From Aquimarina mycalae (GTDB lineage Bacteria > Bacteroidota > Bacteroidia > Flavobacteriales > Flavobacteriaceae): 64,000 nucleotides of DNA. Each line of letters opens with the position of its first letter. The stretch's first letter is position 1. The notes beneath the pieces are model-generated. The model saw only the letters and a list, made by a program, of their open reading frames with translations, was not told the origin of the DNA and ran no database searches. The DNA lies in contig NZ_JARYGY010000002.1 of NCBI RefSeq assembly GCF_029906345.1, positions 463,901 to 527,900 on the forward strand, written 5' to 3'. A program made the position numbers and the translations under genes. Shown in pieces: positions 34,041 through 44,042 of this stretch.

Positions 34041-36266
34041 TTAAGCATCTCTTTTAAGAGTCAATTTTACCTGGGTTCCTTCTTCATTATCTGATAAGTC
34101 AGAAACAAAAACATCTACTCTATCCTTATACATTTCATTGAGAATTGAAATCCTCTTTTTAATATTACTCATTCCCTGAGATTTTTGCTTCTTTTGATTT
34201 TCAGTTTTTAACTCCTTAGATTTCTCTCTTCCTATTCCATTATCCGTGATCATTATCTCTAAACTCTCACTTGAAACCTTATTGAAATTAATTGACAACA
34301 ATCCTTTATCAGATTTGTAGCGCAATCCATGCCATACTGCATTTTCTACATATGGTTGTAGTAACATTGGTGGGATCATATATTCATTGATATCAATCTC
34401 TGGATCTACATTTATTTCATATTCAAATTTATCTTGAAATCTAAAATGTTCTAATTGCACATATAATCCTAATAATTCAATTTCCTTTTCTAAAGGAATA
34501 AAATCCTCCTCGCTATTCTCTAAAACAGCTCGCATCAATAATGAAAAATCCGTAAGGTATCGATTTGCCGCGCGCTCATCACTTGTTGCAATAAAAGTAT
34601 TTACAGAATTCAAGGCATTAAAAATAAAATGAGGATTCATCTGAGAACGTAGGGATTTTAATGCCAAAAGGTTATTTGCATATTTTTGTTGTTTCATATT
34701 TCGATACATCAAATATCCTGCAAAAAGTAATACTACCATAAGCCCGATAAGGGAGTATATTATAATTTTTTGCTGACCAGCTAATTCCTGTGATGCAAAA
34801 GCAAGCTTATACCTACTTTCATTCAGTTCTCTATCTTTTTCTAGTGTAGTTATACGATTTGCTTTTTGAGCTAATTCTCTACTAAATCTGGTAGCCTGCG
34901 AAATTTCTTGTTCTTTTTGAAGATATAATTTATCAACAATAACTTCATACTCTTCAAAAGCTTCAGAGGCCTTTTTAAGTTCTCCTTTTTCCCGAAATAC
35001 TTCTCCTAGTTTACGAGTTGCATCTTTCTGAACCACTAAATCATTTTCTGATGCCGCTTTTTTAATACTTTCCTCTAGATACGGTATTGCTTCATCATAT
35101 TCTTCTTGTGCTGCAAAAGCATTGGCTATTTTATAGTTCTGTACCTGAGACGTAATTGCACGATCTTCTACATTACTTCCATCGGGTATAATAGTGTCTT
35201 TTTTTCCTTTATTAAGCTCATTAGTACTTTCAATTTCCTGAATATCTTCCAGAGCTTCCTTTCGTAATTGTATCTCCTTATCAAAGCTGTTATTCTTACT
35301 ATAAAAATCTGCTGCTTTTGCCCTTTGTCTTGCTGATGATTTTTTACTTCTTTGACTTGCCAATTGTACAGAATTTCCTATATATTCCTCTGCATCATCA
35401 AGATTTCCTTGTTCTTGAAGGACTTCTCCTAACTTAGAGTTTAATTCAATAATTACATCTTCATATTTTTTTTTCTCTGCCAATGTCAGTGCTTTATTAT
35501 AATTTTGCACTGCATTTGTTTCATCTCCTAATGCTTTATAACCATCTCCTAACCCTTCATATGTCTTTACTTTTTGTAGAGAACTAAGTCGGGATTTTAA
35601 TAATTGATTAAAGGTGTTTATCGCATTTTGATAGTTCTCATTCTCTAATTGAGCGCACCCTAACTTGATTTTTACATCTTTATCAAATTTATTATTGATA
35701 CTATTTAGATAGTTATCCTCGGCAAGATCTGGTTGTTTCCAATAACTATATATATCAGCCAAGGTTTCATATAATTCGGCTTTTTTCTTATCAGCAGATC
35801 TATCATCATCTCTAATCGTTTCGAGTGCCTTTGTTACATAATCTATACTCGTTGAAGCATCTTTTTTAAGATTTATTTTTGCAGCATTAAAATTCCGTAA
35901 ATACGAAGATTCTCTCTTTTTTTCGGCACGACGAGTAGCTGCAGATTCAGCAGGATTCTCTTCTACTAAAACATCAATTCTCTGATCATCTTCTATCGTA
36001 TAATTCTTTGTAAAAAAACTATCATGACTAATGATCAACTCATCTCCTACTCTTGCTTTAATTTCAAAATATCCATATACATCAGTATTAACTGTTCCCT
36101 TACCTAGAACTCTTATTTCTACATCTTTAATTCCCTTATGGGTACTTTTCTCTTTAACAGAACCTTTAATAACCATAGCTCTTTCCTGACTATGTCCTAA
36201 CATCGGGATAAGCCATAATAGTACTATTATCAATACAGTCTTCTTCATCATATTTGGTTTCATCAA
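34041..36266 (-). CDS. LytS/YehU-type histidine kinase with carboxypeptidase-like and TPR sensor region
   Basis: 741 aa. Signal/anchor at about 8-26, then a CarboxypepD_reg-like beta domain (about 34-105: VIKGSVKEKSTHKGIKDVEI), TPR repeats (about 150-450), one transmembrane helix near 501-521, and a HisKA-type kinase: MNPHFIFNALN with His546, the PPMLLQPYVENAVWHG N-box and DNGIGREK. The extracytoplasmic TPR region is probably the sensor. It precedes the LytTR regulator and the pair looks co-transcribed. The carboxypeptidase-like domain on a kinase is unusual. Confidence 0.92.
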   Translation of the reverse strand: MMKPNMMKKTVLIIVLLWLIPMLGHSQERAMVIKGSVKEKSTHKGIKDVEIRVLGKGTVNTDVYGYFEIKARVGDELIISHDSFFTKNYTIEDDQRIDVLVEENPAESAATRRAEKKRESSYLRNFNAAKINLKKDASTSIDYVTKALETIRDDDRSADKKKAELYETLADIYSYWKQPDLAEDNYLNSINNKFDKDVKIKLGCAQLENENYQNAINTFNQLLKSRLSSLQKVKTYEGLGDGYKALGDETNAVQNYNKALTLAEKKKYEDVIIELNSKLGEVLQEQGNLDDAEEYIGNSVQLASQRSKKSSARQRAKAADFYSKNNSFDKEIQLRKEALEDIQEIESTNELNKGKKDTIIPDGSNVEDRAITSQVQNYKIANAFAAQEEYDEAIPYLEESIKKAASENDLVVQKDATRKLGEVFREKGELKKASEAFEEYEVIVDKLYLQKEQEISQATRFSRELAQKANRITTLEKDRELNESRYKLAFASQELAGQQKIIIYSLIGLMVVLLFAGYLMYRNMKQQKYANNLLALKSLRSQMNPHFIFNALNSVNTFIATSDERAANRYLTDFSLLMRAVLENSEEDFIPLEKEIELLGLYVQLEHFRFQDKFEYEINVDPEIDINEYMIPPMLLQPYVENAVWHGLRYKSDKGLLSINFNKVSSESLEIMITDNGIGREKSKELKTENQKKQKSQGMSNIKKRISILNEMYKDRVDVFVSDLSDNEEGTQVKLTLKRDA

Positions 36267-36469
36267 GGTAAACTTAATCCATTTATATCGGATAATAAAA
36301 TTAGAATTTCTACATAACGCTCAGTTTTAATGATTCTAAGCACTATTTGAGCACTTTCCCTAATTCATACACCTTTTTTACTCATTTATAATAAACACTC
36401 CCTCATTATAGATTTTTATCCTAAAAACTTCCATTTAGTTTTAGCTAAAATTTAAAAAAAGCAACAATT

Positions 36470-37645
36470 ATGAAGACAGTATATTTATGGAGTTTATTAT
36501 GCTTATTGGTTATTCCTATCTCATGCAATGCAAAAAATCATAGCAAGTCTGAATTAGCATTTCGGACCGAGAAATCACATCAGATTTACACATCCAAAAC
36601 TGATCCCAATACAAAAAACATTCAAGTCGCACTATTATTAGATACTAGTAATAGTATGGATGGTCTTATTGATCAAGCCAAAGCACAATTATGGGAAATT
36701 GTAAATGAGCTATCCTATGCAAAATGTGGCCATTATAAAATTAAGCTTCAGATTGCATTATATGAGTATGGCAATGATAGACTGCCATCAAAAGAAGGCT
36801 ATATAAGACAAGTGTTGCCTTTCTCTGAAGATTTGGATGAAATATCAAAGGAGCTTTTTGGATTGACTACCAATGGAGGTAATGAATATTGTGGTAAGGT
36901 AATTAACACTTCGATTAATCAGTTAGATTGGAAAAAAAACAACGATCATCTAAAACTAATTTTCATTGCTGGAAACGAGCCTTTTACGCAAGGTCCTCTA
37001 AATTATAAAGATGCAGCAACTGATGCTATGGAAAAAGATATAACAGTTAATACCATTTTCTGTGGTAATTATAGACAAGGTATTGAAACCATGTGGAAAG
37101 ATGGGGCGGATATTACTAATGGAGAGTACAGTGCTATTGATCACAATAGAGAAACCATTCATATCGCTACACCATATGATGATATTATCCTTCAATTAAA
37201 CCAAAAACTTAACAAAACGTATATCTATTATGGAAGTCAAGGTTCTAAAAAAATGAGCCTACAGGCAGAACAAGATAGTAATGCCAGGTCCTATAGTGAA
37301 GCGAACGCAGTGAGTAGAACAATAAGTAAAAGCTCTGGGTTCTATAAAAACAAAAGTTGGGATCTTGTAGATGCAGCTGAAGATGAAAATTTTGAACTAG
37401 AAGAAGTAGCAAAAGAGCAGTTACCAAAAGAACTAAAGGGTAAATCTAAAGCAGAATTAAAAAAACACATTTCAGAGAAAAGCAACGAGCGAAAAGAGAT
37501 TCAGAAAAAAATACAGGAGCTAAACAAGAAACGTATAGATTATATTAAAAGTAACAGTAAAAAAGATGAATCTAACTTAGAAGCAGCACTTATAAATGCT
37601 ATAAAAACTCAAGGTAGACAAAAATCTTTTAGCTGGGAAAAATAA
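36470..37645 (+). CDS. secreted von Willebrand factor A domain protein
   Basis: 391 aa. The N-terminus is an export signal (hydrophobic to PISC, Cys19), maybe a lipoprotein although the lipobox is poor. A VWA domain starts near residue 52: VALLLDTSNSMDG gives the MIDAS DxSxS (Asp58, Ser60, Ser62); further segments LKLIFIAGNEPF and NTIFCGNYRQGI fit its strands. The C-terminal about 90 residues are highly charged and probably coiled. VWA domains bind partners through a metal. It is followed after 15 bases by a rhodanese-like gene, so the two are linked. Confidence 0.85.
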   Translation: MKTVYLWSLLCLLVIPISCNAKNHSKSELAFRTEKSHQIYTSKTDPNTKNIQVALLLDTSNSMDGLIDQAKAQLWEIVNELSYAKCGHYKIKLQIALYEYGNDRLPSKEGYIRQVLPFSEDLDEISKELFGLTTNGGNEYCGKVINTSINQLDWKKNNDHLKLIFIAGNEPFTQGPLNYKDAATDAMEKDITVNTIFCGNYRQGIETMWKDGADITNGEYSAIDHNRETIHIATPYDDIILQLNQKLNKTYIYYGSQGSKKMSLQAEQDSNARSYSEANAVSRTISKSSGFYKNKSWDLVDAAEDENFELEEVAKEQLPKELKGKSKAELKKHISEKSNERKEIQKKIQELNKKRIDYIKSNSKKDESNLEAALINAIKTQGRQKSFSWEK

Positions 37646-37660
37646 CAAAAAACTAATACG

Positions 37661-38173
37661 ATGAAAATAATTAGAATTACATTATTTACTTTATTTATTC
37701 CATTAGTAGCAATGTCTCAAGAAAATAAAGAATTACAGCAATCAAAAGTAGATTATGAATCTTTTTTAGAAATCTCTGAAGAAGTCCACAACTATAGGGA
37801 ATCCAGATTAATCCCCTTAGAACAATTTCTGGGTTTCAGTAAAGATTCTTCTACTATCTTACTAGACACTAGGTCCGAAAAAGCATATAGAAAAAAACAT
37901 CTTAAAGGAGCGGTGCATTTAAATTTTTCAGATTTCACAGAAGGAAAGCTGGCAAAATTAATACCTAATAAAGAAACTCGTATTTTAATTTATTGCAATA
38001 ACAACATTGATGGAGATAGTATCAATTTTGCAACAAAAATGATTCCGTTAGCATTAAACATTCCAACGTTTATCAACTTATATGGGTATGGATATCATAA
38101 TATTTATGAATTATCATCATTGGTACCAATACAAGATAATAGATTAGAATTTACAGGCACAGAAGTAGAATAA
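37661..38173 (+). CDS. secreted rhodanese-like domain protein
   Basis: 170 aa with a signal peptide (1-20, AMSQ). Residues about 60-160 resemble a rhodanese domain: ILLDTRSEKAYRKKHLKGAVHLNF and ILIYC with Cys112. The active-site loop after the Cys reads NNNIDGDS instead of a short CxxGxR loop, so activity may be altered. Linked to the VWA gene upstream (15 bases). The pair may form a periplasmic unit of unknown purpose. Confidence 0.8.
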   Translation: MKIIRITLFTLFIPLVAMSQENKELQQSKVDYESFLEISEEVHNYRESRLIPLEQFLGFSKDSSTILLDTRSEKAYRKKHLKGAVHLNFSDFTEGKLAKLIPNKETRILIYCNNNIDGDSINFATKMIPLALNIPTFINLYGYGYHNIYELSSLVPIQDNRLEFTGTEVE

Positions 38174-38176
38174 AAA

Positions 38177-38205
38177 AAGGGCTGACTTAATAAAAGTCAG
38201 CCCTT
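38177..38205. terminator. bidirectional terminator between rhodanese and PorP/SprF genes
   Basis: 12-bp stem AAGGGCTGACTT / AAGTCAGCCCTT, 5-base loop; on the minus strand it is followed by a T run, so it mainly serves the PorP/SprF gene. Confidence 0.82.
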
Positions 38206-38231
38206 AAGTTTTATATGAGTTTATTTGCAGA

Positions 38232-39263
38232 TCAATTATTAACAGCAGGACAATTACAGTTCCAACGTTCTTTACGTTTTCCGAAATCATATCCTAAAGT
38301 TAATTGATGAAAACCTCCGTTACTTAGTACTACAGAATTAGATTGGTAACTATATGTATACCCAACCATCCAGTTTTTATAATTTATACCAAGAAATGGA
38401 GTAATATATTGTAGTTTTTGACTTTCTATTTCAACTCCCGTTTGAGAAAACTCTGCTCCATCAAAACTTCTTCTATATGATAATCCTCCCCATAATGTAG
38501 CAAGTTCTCCAAATCTTCTATACACCTTCATATTAGCATCGATACTACTCTCCTGAGTTTGATCTGTTGCTTGGTAAAGTAAAGATGGTTCTAAACTCCA
38601 AGGACCATTACCCAAACCAAATACATAACCTAAAGAGAAAATGTATCTCCTTTGATTATTAGAATCACGTATCGTTGCAAAGTCATCAGTGTTATCAAAT
38701 GCATCTCTTGCAGCGGGCAATAAGTTTTTAACTGTAATATGAGCATACCAATCAAGATAATGATAAGACACTCCCACATCAACATTAAAATATGCATCTT
38801 TTTGTACTTGATTGAATTCAATCGCAGGATCAGGATCTGCAGGATCAAAAAGATCTCTTACATCGACATTAGATTGTATAAATGCGCCACTCATACCAAA
38901 AGATAGCATATTAAGATCTGTACGATCTCTAGAAAACAATAAGTGGTAAGCAAAAGTAGCATATACTCCAGTCTGCGTAAAACGACCATTTTCATCTCTA
39001 TAAATAATTCCTCCAAGACCTACTTTATCTCCAGTTCTAAAATTGATATTCGCAGATTGAGTACTTGGTGCATTATCCACATCAAACCACTGTTTTCTTG
39101 CAGTAAGTCTTATCTTATTTGCATTAGAAGCTCCTGCCATTGCTGGATGAACCAAGTATAAATTATCTGATAGATAATCAGCATAAACTGGTATTCCTTC
39201 CTGAGAAAAAACAAATTGTGAGATCAGTACAGCAACCAATAAATAATATTTCTTCAAATTCAT
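38232..39263 (-). CDS. PorP/SprF-family outer-membrane protein (type IX secretion)
   Basis: About 343 aa beta-barrel with a signal peptide ending VFSQ. The mature start GIPVYADYLSDNLYLVHPAMAG matches the PorP/SprF family, whose members help T9SS substrates (for example large gliding adhesins) reach the surface; SprF is usually encoded next to its partner adhesin. Here no adhesin gene is adjacent. A frame extension to 39272 adds MPI; the ATG at 39263 (MNLKK) is preferred. C-terminal KERWNCNCPAVNN carries a CNC motif. Confidence 0.9.
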   Translation of the reverse strand: MNLKKYYLLVAVLISQFVFSQEGIPVYADYLSDNLYLVHPAMAGASNANKIRLTARKQWFDVDNAPSTQSANINFRTGDKVGLGGIIYRDENGRFTQTGVYATFAYHLLFSRDRTDLNMLSFGMSGAFIQSNVDVRDLFDPADPDPAIEFNQVQKDAYFNVDVGVSYHYLDWYAHITVKNLLPAARDAFDNTDDFATIRDSNNQRRYIFSLGYVFGLGNGPWSLEPSLLYQATDQTQESSIDANMKVYRRFGELATLWGGLSYRRSFDGAEFSQTGVEIESQKLQYITPFLGINYKNWMVGYTYSYQSNSVVLSNGGFHQLTLGYDFGKRKERWNCNCPAVNN

Positions 39264-39510
39264 TATAGGCATTACGTTTTTTAAAAAAGGAAAAACTAGG
39301 TTAATTATTTCAATATAAACTGTTTAATCCCGCTTATATTGTGGGGCTTTAATATTTCTTTTCCCAAATAAAAATATTATTTATTGCCGGCATCAAATAT
39401 ATAAATTTTTACCAGAACACAACTTTTTGCCCCAGTATTAAAACATTCTTAATGGTATAAACCCTACTATTATGGAGTTACTTTTTAGTAAATTTGCCAA
39501 AAATATGATT

Positions 39511-40416
39511 ATGGAAAAGAATTTTGAGATAAAGATAGAACCAACTTCTAATTCTAGCATTATAAAATTTGAAGCAAATTATTTTTTGACTCAACATACC
39601 AGCTATGAATTTGAAAATATAGATCACGCTAAAAATTCTCCTCTAGCGCAGCAACTATTTTATCTACCTTTTGTAAAAAGAGTATTTATCGCACAAAATT
39701 TTATCGCTATTGATAAATTTGATATTGTAGAATGGGCAGATGTTCAGGATGAAGTTGCAGCACAAATAAAAGAATATCTAAGCAGTGGAGCACCTATTAT
39801 TAACGAATCTGATGTTTCTAAAAAAGTAGCTATTACTATTTATGCGGAAAGCACACCTAACCCTGCAGTTCTTAAATTTGTTGCTAATAAAAAGTTAGTT
39901 ACCAGTGGCCATGAATTTAAAAGCATTGACGATACTAAGGAAGCCCCTTTAGCCGAAAAACTGTTTCATTTCCCCTTTGTAAAAGAAGTATATATTGACG
40001 AGAACTATATCTCTATTAGTAAATATGACATGGCAGATTGGAATGAAATCACTTTAGAGATTAGAGAATTTCTAAGAGAATATCTGGAGCAAGGAAAAGA
40101 AGTTTTATCTGCAAACGCTACAGCATCCAGAAGTCAAGCTAGTAAACAAGCTGATGTAGATTTCGAAAAACTAGATGACACTTCTAAAGATATTGTAAAT
40201 ATTATAGAAGAGTATATTAAACCTGCGGTTGCCAGTGATGGAGGAAATATTATGTTTGATTCTTATAACCCTGATAGCAAAATAGTAAAAGTAATTTTAC
40301 AAGGAGCTTGTAGTGGATGTCCTTCATCTACATTCACACTAAAAAATGGAATAGAAAACATGTTAAAAGAAATGCTGAAAGATAAAGTAGAATCTGTAGA
40401 AGCTATAAATGGGTAA
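39511..40416 (+). CDS. NifU family iron-sulfur scaffold with duplicated Nfu N-domain
   Basis: About 301 aa. Two tandem Nfu_N-type domains (each with a (Y/I)AESTPNP- or EPTSNSS-like start, an LA(Q/E)(Q/K)LF segment and a PFVK(R/E)V stretch) are followed by a C-terminal NifU domain with GACSGCPSSTFTLKNGIE, the CxxC that carries an Fe-S cluster. It assembles and delivers Fe-S clusters in the cytosol. The frame starts at 39472, but the ATG at 39511 (MEKNFEIKIEP) matches the domain boundary better. Monocistronic. Confidence 0.92.
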   Translation: MEKNFEIKIEPTSNSSIIKFEANYFLTQHTSYEFENIDHAKNSPLAQQLFYLPFVKRVFIAQNFIAIDKFDIVEWADVQDEVAAQIKEYLSSGAPIINESDVSKKVAITIYAESTPNPAVLKFVANKKLVTSGHEFKSIDDTKEAPLAEKLFHFPFVKEVYIDENYISISKYDMADWNEITLEIREFLREYLEQGKEVLSANATASRSQASKQADVDFEKLDDTSKDIVNIIEEYIKPAVASDGGNIMFDSYNPDSKIVKVILQGACSGCPSSTFTLKNGIENMLKEMLKDKVESVEAING

Positions 40417-40543
40417 TTCATCGAATTATCTATAATTATATCGAAAAAGCCATATAAATAATAGTAGTAGTTATTAAAAAAAGATAAAACTATCTCGTAT
40501 CTTAGAGAACCTTTTATAAAATATTAACCAAAAAATTATTAAA

Positions 40544-40744
40544 ATGGCAATTGTTAAAGTAATTGAAGTAATAGCAACCTCAGAAAAAGGTTGGGAAGAT
40601 GCAGCTAGAAATGGAGTAAAAGAAGCTGGTAAAACAGTAAAAAACATCAGATCTGCTTGGGTCTCTGATCAAAAAATGATTATTAAGGATAATGAAATTA
40701 AAGAGTTTAGAGTTATTCTTAAAATATCTTTTGAGATAAATTAA
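40544..40744 (+). CDS. dodecin family flavin-binding protein
   Basis: 66 aa, full length. [25 protein letters not shown] ... [11 protein letters not shown] ... [11 protein letters not shown] follows the dodecin beta-alpha-beta-beta pattern; dodecamers store flavins or coenzyme A in the cytosol. The conserved Trp of the flavin site is present in SAWVSD. Perfect terminator behind. Confidence 0.93.
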   Translation: MAIVKVIEVIATSEKGWEDAARNGVKEAGKTVKNIRSAWVSDQKMIIKDNEIKEFRVILKISFEIN

Positions 40745-40761
40745 CAATTTATTTGTTTTTT

Positions 40762-40798
40762 ATAAAAAGCATCTCAATATTGTTGAGATGCTTTTTAT
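40762..40798 (+). terminator. intrinsic terminator after dodecin
   Basis: Perfect 16-bp stem ATAAAAAGCATCTCAA / TTGAGATGCTTTTTAT with a 5-base loop. A longer reading of the next gene would begin inside this hairpin, which supports a later start there. Confidence 0.88.
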
Positions 40799-40829
40799 AT
40801 TTTTAGGCATTACTAAAAACACTTTTAAA

Positions 40830-42935
40830 GTGAAATATTTATTTCTTCTCATATTATCACTACTATTTACCACCTGTATTAGTCAAAACAAGGAGCTCAT
40901 GAAACAACATGCTTACACTAACGATCTTATCCACGAAACCAGCCCTTACCTTTTGCAGCATGCACATAATCCAGTAGATTGGAAACCATGGGGAGAAAAG
41001 GCATTAAAAGAAGCCAAAGAGAAAAACAAACTAATTATTGTTAGTATTGGGTATGCAGCTTGTCATTGGTGTCATGTTATGGAACATGAAAGCTTTGAAG
41101 ATCCTCAGATCGCAGCGCTTATGAATGCTAACTACATAAATATAAAGGTAGATCGAGAAGAACGACCAGATGTGGATCAAGTGTATATGACCGCTGTACA
41201 GCTAATGACTGGTAGTGGTGGTTGGCCACTTAATATGGTTACTCTTCCTGATGGAAGACCTGTTTGGGGAGGTACTTATTTCCCAAAAGGAAAATGGGCA
41301 GAAGCTTTAAAACAAATTTCGAATTTATATGATACGCAACCCAATAAACTTATAGAATACGCAGAAAAACTAGAACAAGGGATTAAAGCCGTAGATATTG
41401 TTGATATCAATACTGACGAAATTAGTTTTGAAAATAATTTTATTGAGAAATCCGTGAAAGAATGGAGCACTAATTTTGATCATCAAAAAGGAGGGACCAA
41501 ACGTGTTCCTAAATTTATGATGCCAAACAATTATCAATTTTTACTTAGATATGCCTATCAAAGTAAGGATGACACATTAATGGAATATGTAACCAATACA
41601 CTTACAAAAATTTCCTATGGCGGAGTATATGATCATGTAGGTGGAGGATTTGCTAGATATTCCACTGATGATAAGTGGCATGTTCCTCATTTTGAAAAAA
41701 TGTTATATGATAATGCGCAATTAGTGAGTTTATATTCAGATGCGTATCTGGTAACAAAAGATTTGTGGTATAAAGATGTCGTATATGAAACTCTAGAATT
41801 TGTTTCCAGAGAACTAACGAGTAAAGATGGTGCATTCTATTCGTCCCTTGATGCAGATAGTAATACGTCTTCTGGTGAACTCGAAGAGGGTGCTTTTTAT
41901 GTTTGGACAAAAGAACAACTTGCCTCTTTATTAGGAAGTGATTATGATTTATTTTCTAAATATTACAATATAAATTCTTATGGTTTTTGGGAAAAAGGAA
42001 ATTATGTACTAATTAGAAAAGATGATGATAACATCTTTTCTAAAGAACATAACATTGCTATTGATGAATTGGATAAAAAAGTTAAAGAATGGAAAACTAT
42101 ACTACTATCTGAAAGAGAAAAACGTTCCAGACCAAGGCTTGATGACAAAACTCTAACTTCTTGGAACGCTCTTATGTTAAAAGGGTATCTGGATGCATAT
42201 CGCGTATTTGGTGATCAAAAATTTTTGGACATAGCGTTACGTAATGCCAATTTTATTAAAGATAAACAACTACAATCTGATAACTCGTTATTGCACAATT
42301 ATAAAGAAGGAAAAAGTACTATTAACGGATATCTAGAGGATTATGCTGCCGTGATAGAAGCTTTTCTTGCTGTATATCAAAATACGTTTGACCAGCAATG
42401 GTTAGATCTTTCAGAAAAACTCGCTCAATATTCATTCGATCACTTCTATGATGAAAAGAAGAGTTTATTCTATTTTACTTCTGATTTAGATCCAAAACTC
42501 ATTACTCGAACCATTGAGCATACAGATAATGTGATTCCAGCCTCCAATTCTATCATGGCTAAAAACTTATTCTTATTGTATCACTATACAGATAACAAAG
42601 AATATCTAAGCGCTAGTAAACAAATGCTTCATAATATCAAACCACAAATTGAAAAGTATGCTTCGGGATATTCTAATTGGTTAGATCTTATGCTTAATTA
42701 CTCTGATAAGTTTTATGAAATTGTAGTAGTTGGTGATGAATTGTATTCAAAAACGAAAACATTAAACACCACCTACATTCCTAATAAATTATTAGCTGGT
42801 AGTACATCACCATCCGAATTACCTTTACTAAACGGTCGATTTTCGGAAAATAAAACTCTAATTTATATCTGTGTAGACAATGCATGTAAATACCCTGTAG
42901 ACAATGTAAATCAAGCACTTAAATTTATTGATTAG
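40830..42935 (+). CDS. DUF255 / SSP411-like thioredoxin-domain lipoprotein
   Basis: About 701 aa. N-terminal thioredoxin-like DUF255 domain with [16 protein letters not shown] and [18 protein letters not shown] (CHWC redox motif), then an (alpha/alpha)6 barrel typical of the YyaL/spermatogenesis-associated protein 20 family. Function is unresolved; members are linked to disulfide or sugar-epimerase-like activity. The start is taken at GTG 40830, giving a lipoprotein-like signal (LFTTC); the frame opens at 40788 inside the dodecin terminator, which is unlikely to be translated. Confidence 0.9.
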   Translation: MKYLFLLILSLLFTTCISQNKELMKQHAYTNDLIHETSPYLLQHAHNPVDWKPWGEKALKEAKEKNKLIIVSIGYAACHWCHVMEHESFEDPQIAALMNANYINIKVDREERPDVDQVYMTAVQLMTGSGGWPLNMVTLPDGRPVWGGTYFPKGKWAEALKQISNLYDTQPNKLIEYAEKLEQGIKAVDIVDINTDEISFENNFIEKSVKEWSTNFDHQKGGTKRVPKFMMPNNYQFLLRYAYQSKDDTLMEYVTNTLTKISYGGVYDHVGGGFARYSTDDKWHVPHFEKMLYDNAQLVSLYSDAYLVTKDLWYKDVVYETLEFVSRELTSKDGAFYSSLDADSNTSSGELEEGAFYVWTKEQLASLLGSDYDLFSKYYNINSYGFWEKGNYVLIRKDDDNIFSKEHNIAIDELDKKVKEWKTILLSEREKRSRPRLDDKTLTSWNALMLKGYLDAYRVFGDQKFLDIALRNANFIKDKQLQSDNSLLHNYKEGKSTINGYLEDYAAVIEAFLAVYQNTFDQQWLDLSEKLAQYSFDHFYDEKKSLFYFTSDLDPKLITRTIEHTDNVIPASNSIMAKNLFLLYHYTDNKEYLSASKQMLHNIKPQIEKYASGYSNWLDLMLNYSDKFYEIVVVGDELYSKTKTLNTTYIPNKLLAGSTSPSELPLLNGRFSENKTLIYICVDNACKYPVDNVNQALKFID

Positions 42936-43153
42936 AGATTTTTCTTACAAAATTACATCGTTTTCGCTATGCTTTTTACTGTTTTACCATAAAAAAAAGG
43001 TGTTATATATTCAACAAAACTCTCTTTTTTCGAATAATACACGATCGAAAAACTAAATCCTTTATTAAATCGACAAAAATATTGCATTAAATCCATCATT
43101 TTTGTATTTAATCTTATGTTTCTTTATATTTATTTCACCTAAATCGATATGCC

Positions 43154-43855
43154 GTGAGAAAAATACTACAATTTTTATTTTTAGTAATGTCGCCTGTTTT
43201 GTTTGCGCAACTTCCGCAATCTTTATTAAAACCGACCAAGAGAATAAGTACATTTGACGAGTACGATGGTTCTATTTATAAAACCTTACGTTACAAGCAA
43301 GCAAGTGTAATTGATGAGAAATCTGGAACCTTTGATGCCAAACTTAGGTACAATACGTATGCCGATGCATTAGAATTTAAAAAAAGTTCAAATATATTTG
43401 AGCTCGTTAAAAGTCCTACTGCCCATGCCAGAATAGATGGAGATTATTATTATTATTGTGAATTTAGAACACAAAGAGGTTTAAAAAGACATGGATATTA
43501 TGTCCTTGTTGAATTAAATGAGCGTTATAGAATTTACAAGAAGTACTCAGCAAAAATTATAGATCCCGAGAAAAGAGGATCAGCTAGTGGCACAGCAACA
43601 CCTGGTAAAGTCCAAACGATAACTAAATACTATCTTGAAGAAAGAGGGGTTATAATGGAATTACCAATGAATAAAAAAGAAATTCTATCTACACTTGGTG
43701 ATAAAGAAGAGGAACTGAAAATTTATATTAAAAAAGAAAAAATAAAGGTTAGAAAAGAAGAAGATCTTATACGTCTTGTATCGCGTTATAATGCTTTAAA
43801 AAGTAGCGATACTCAATCTAGGAGTCTTTTAAGTACTCGATCCAGAAGAGATTAA
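43154..43855 (+). CDS. secreted protein of unknown family, tandem paralogue 1
   Basis: 233 aa, signal peptide 1-18 (VLFAQ), GTG start. I do not recognise the family, but it is clearly homologous along its whole length to the next gene: shared LPQ(S/E)LLK, GS(I/V)Y, SGTFDA-like, YYYC(E/N)F, HGY(Y/F)VLVELNE, YRIYKKY, YYLEE, KKEKIKVRK, YNALK and SRSLLS. The mature protein is beta-rich then basic and helical at the C-terminus. One Cys in YYYYCEF. It is probably a periplasmic or outer-membrane-associated protein. Confidence 0.8.
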   Translation: MRKILQFLFLVMSPVLFAQLPQSLLKPTKRISTFDEYDGSIYKTLRYKQASVIDEKSGTFDAKLRYNTYADALEFKKSSNIFELVKSPTAHARIDGDYYYYCEFRTQRGLKRHGYYVLVELNERYRIYKKYSAKIIDPEKRGSASGTATPGKVQTITKYYLEERGVIMELPMNKKEILSTLGDKEEELKIYIKKEKIKVRKEEDLIRLVSRYNALKSSDTQSRSLLSTRSRRD

Positions 43856-43874
43856 AACTCTACAAATATTATAA

Positions 43875-43907
43875 AAAAAAGCCATCTTAAAATAAGATGG
43901 CTTTTTT
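43875..43907 (+). terminator. intrinsic terminator between the two paralogues
   Basis: 15-bp stem AAAAAAGCCATCTTA / TAAGATGGCTTTTTT with a 3-base loop; separates two independently expressed copies. Confidence 0.85.
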
Positions 43908-44042
43908 ATTAATTATGGATAAGCCATAGTACTCTTATGTTACTTTTTTATCAGTTTTTTTATGTTAAAACAGTATTTAATCTATGTTTTATGCCTTTAA
44001 TCGAAATATTTTTATATATTAGCGTTATAAATAAATTTCGCT

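Noticed and set aside
40788..40829. Upstream start for the DUF255 protein at 40788
   Set aside because: It begins inside the dodecin terminator hairpin and would hide the lipoprotein signal; the GTG at 40830 is preferred.
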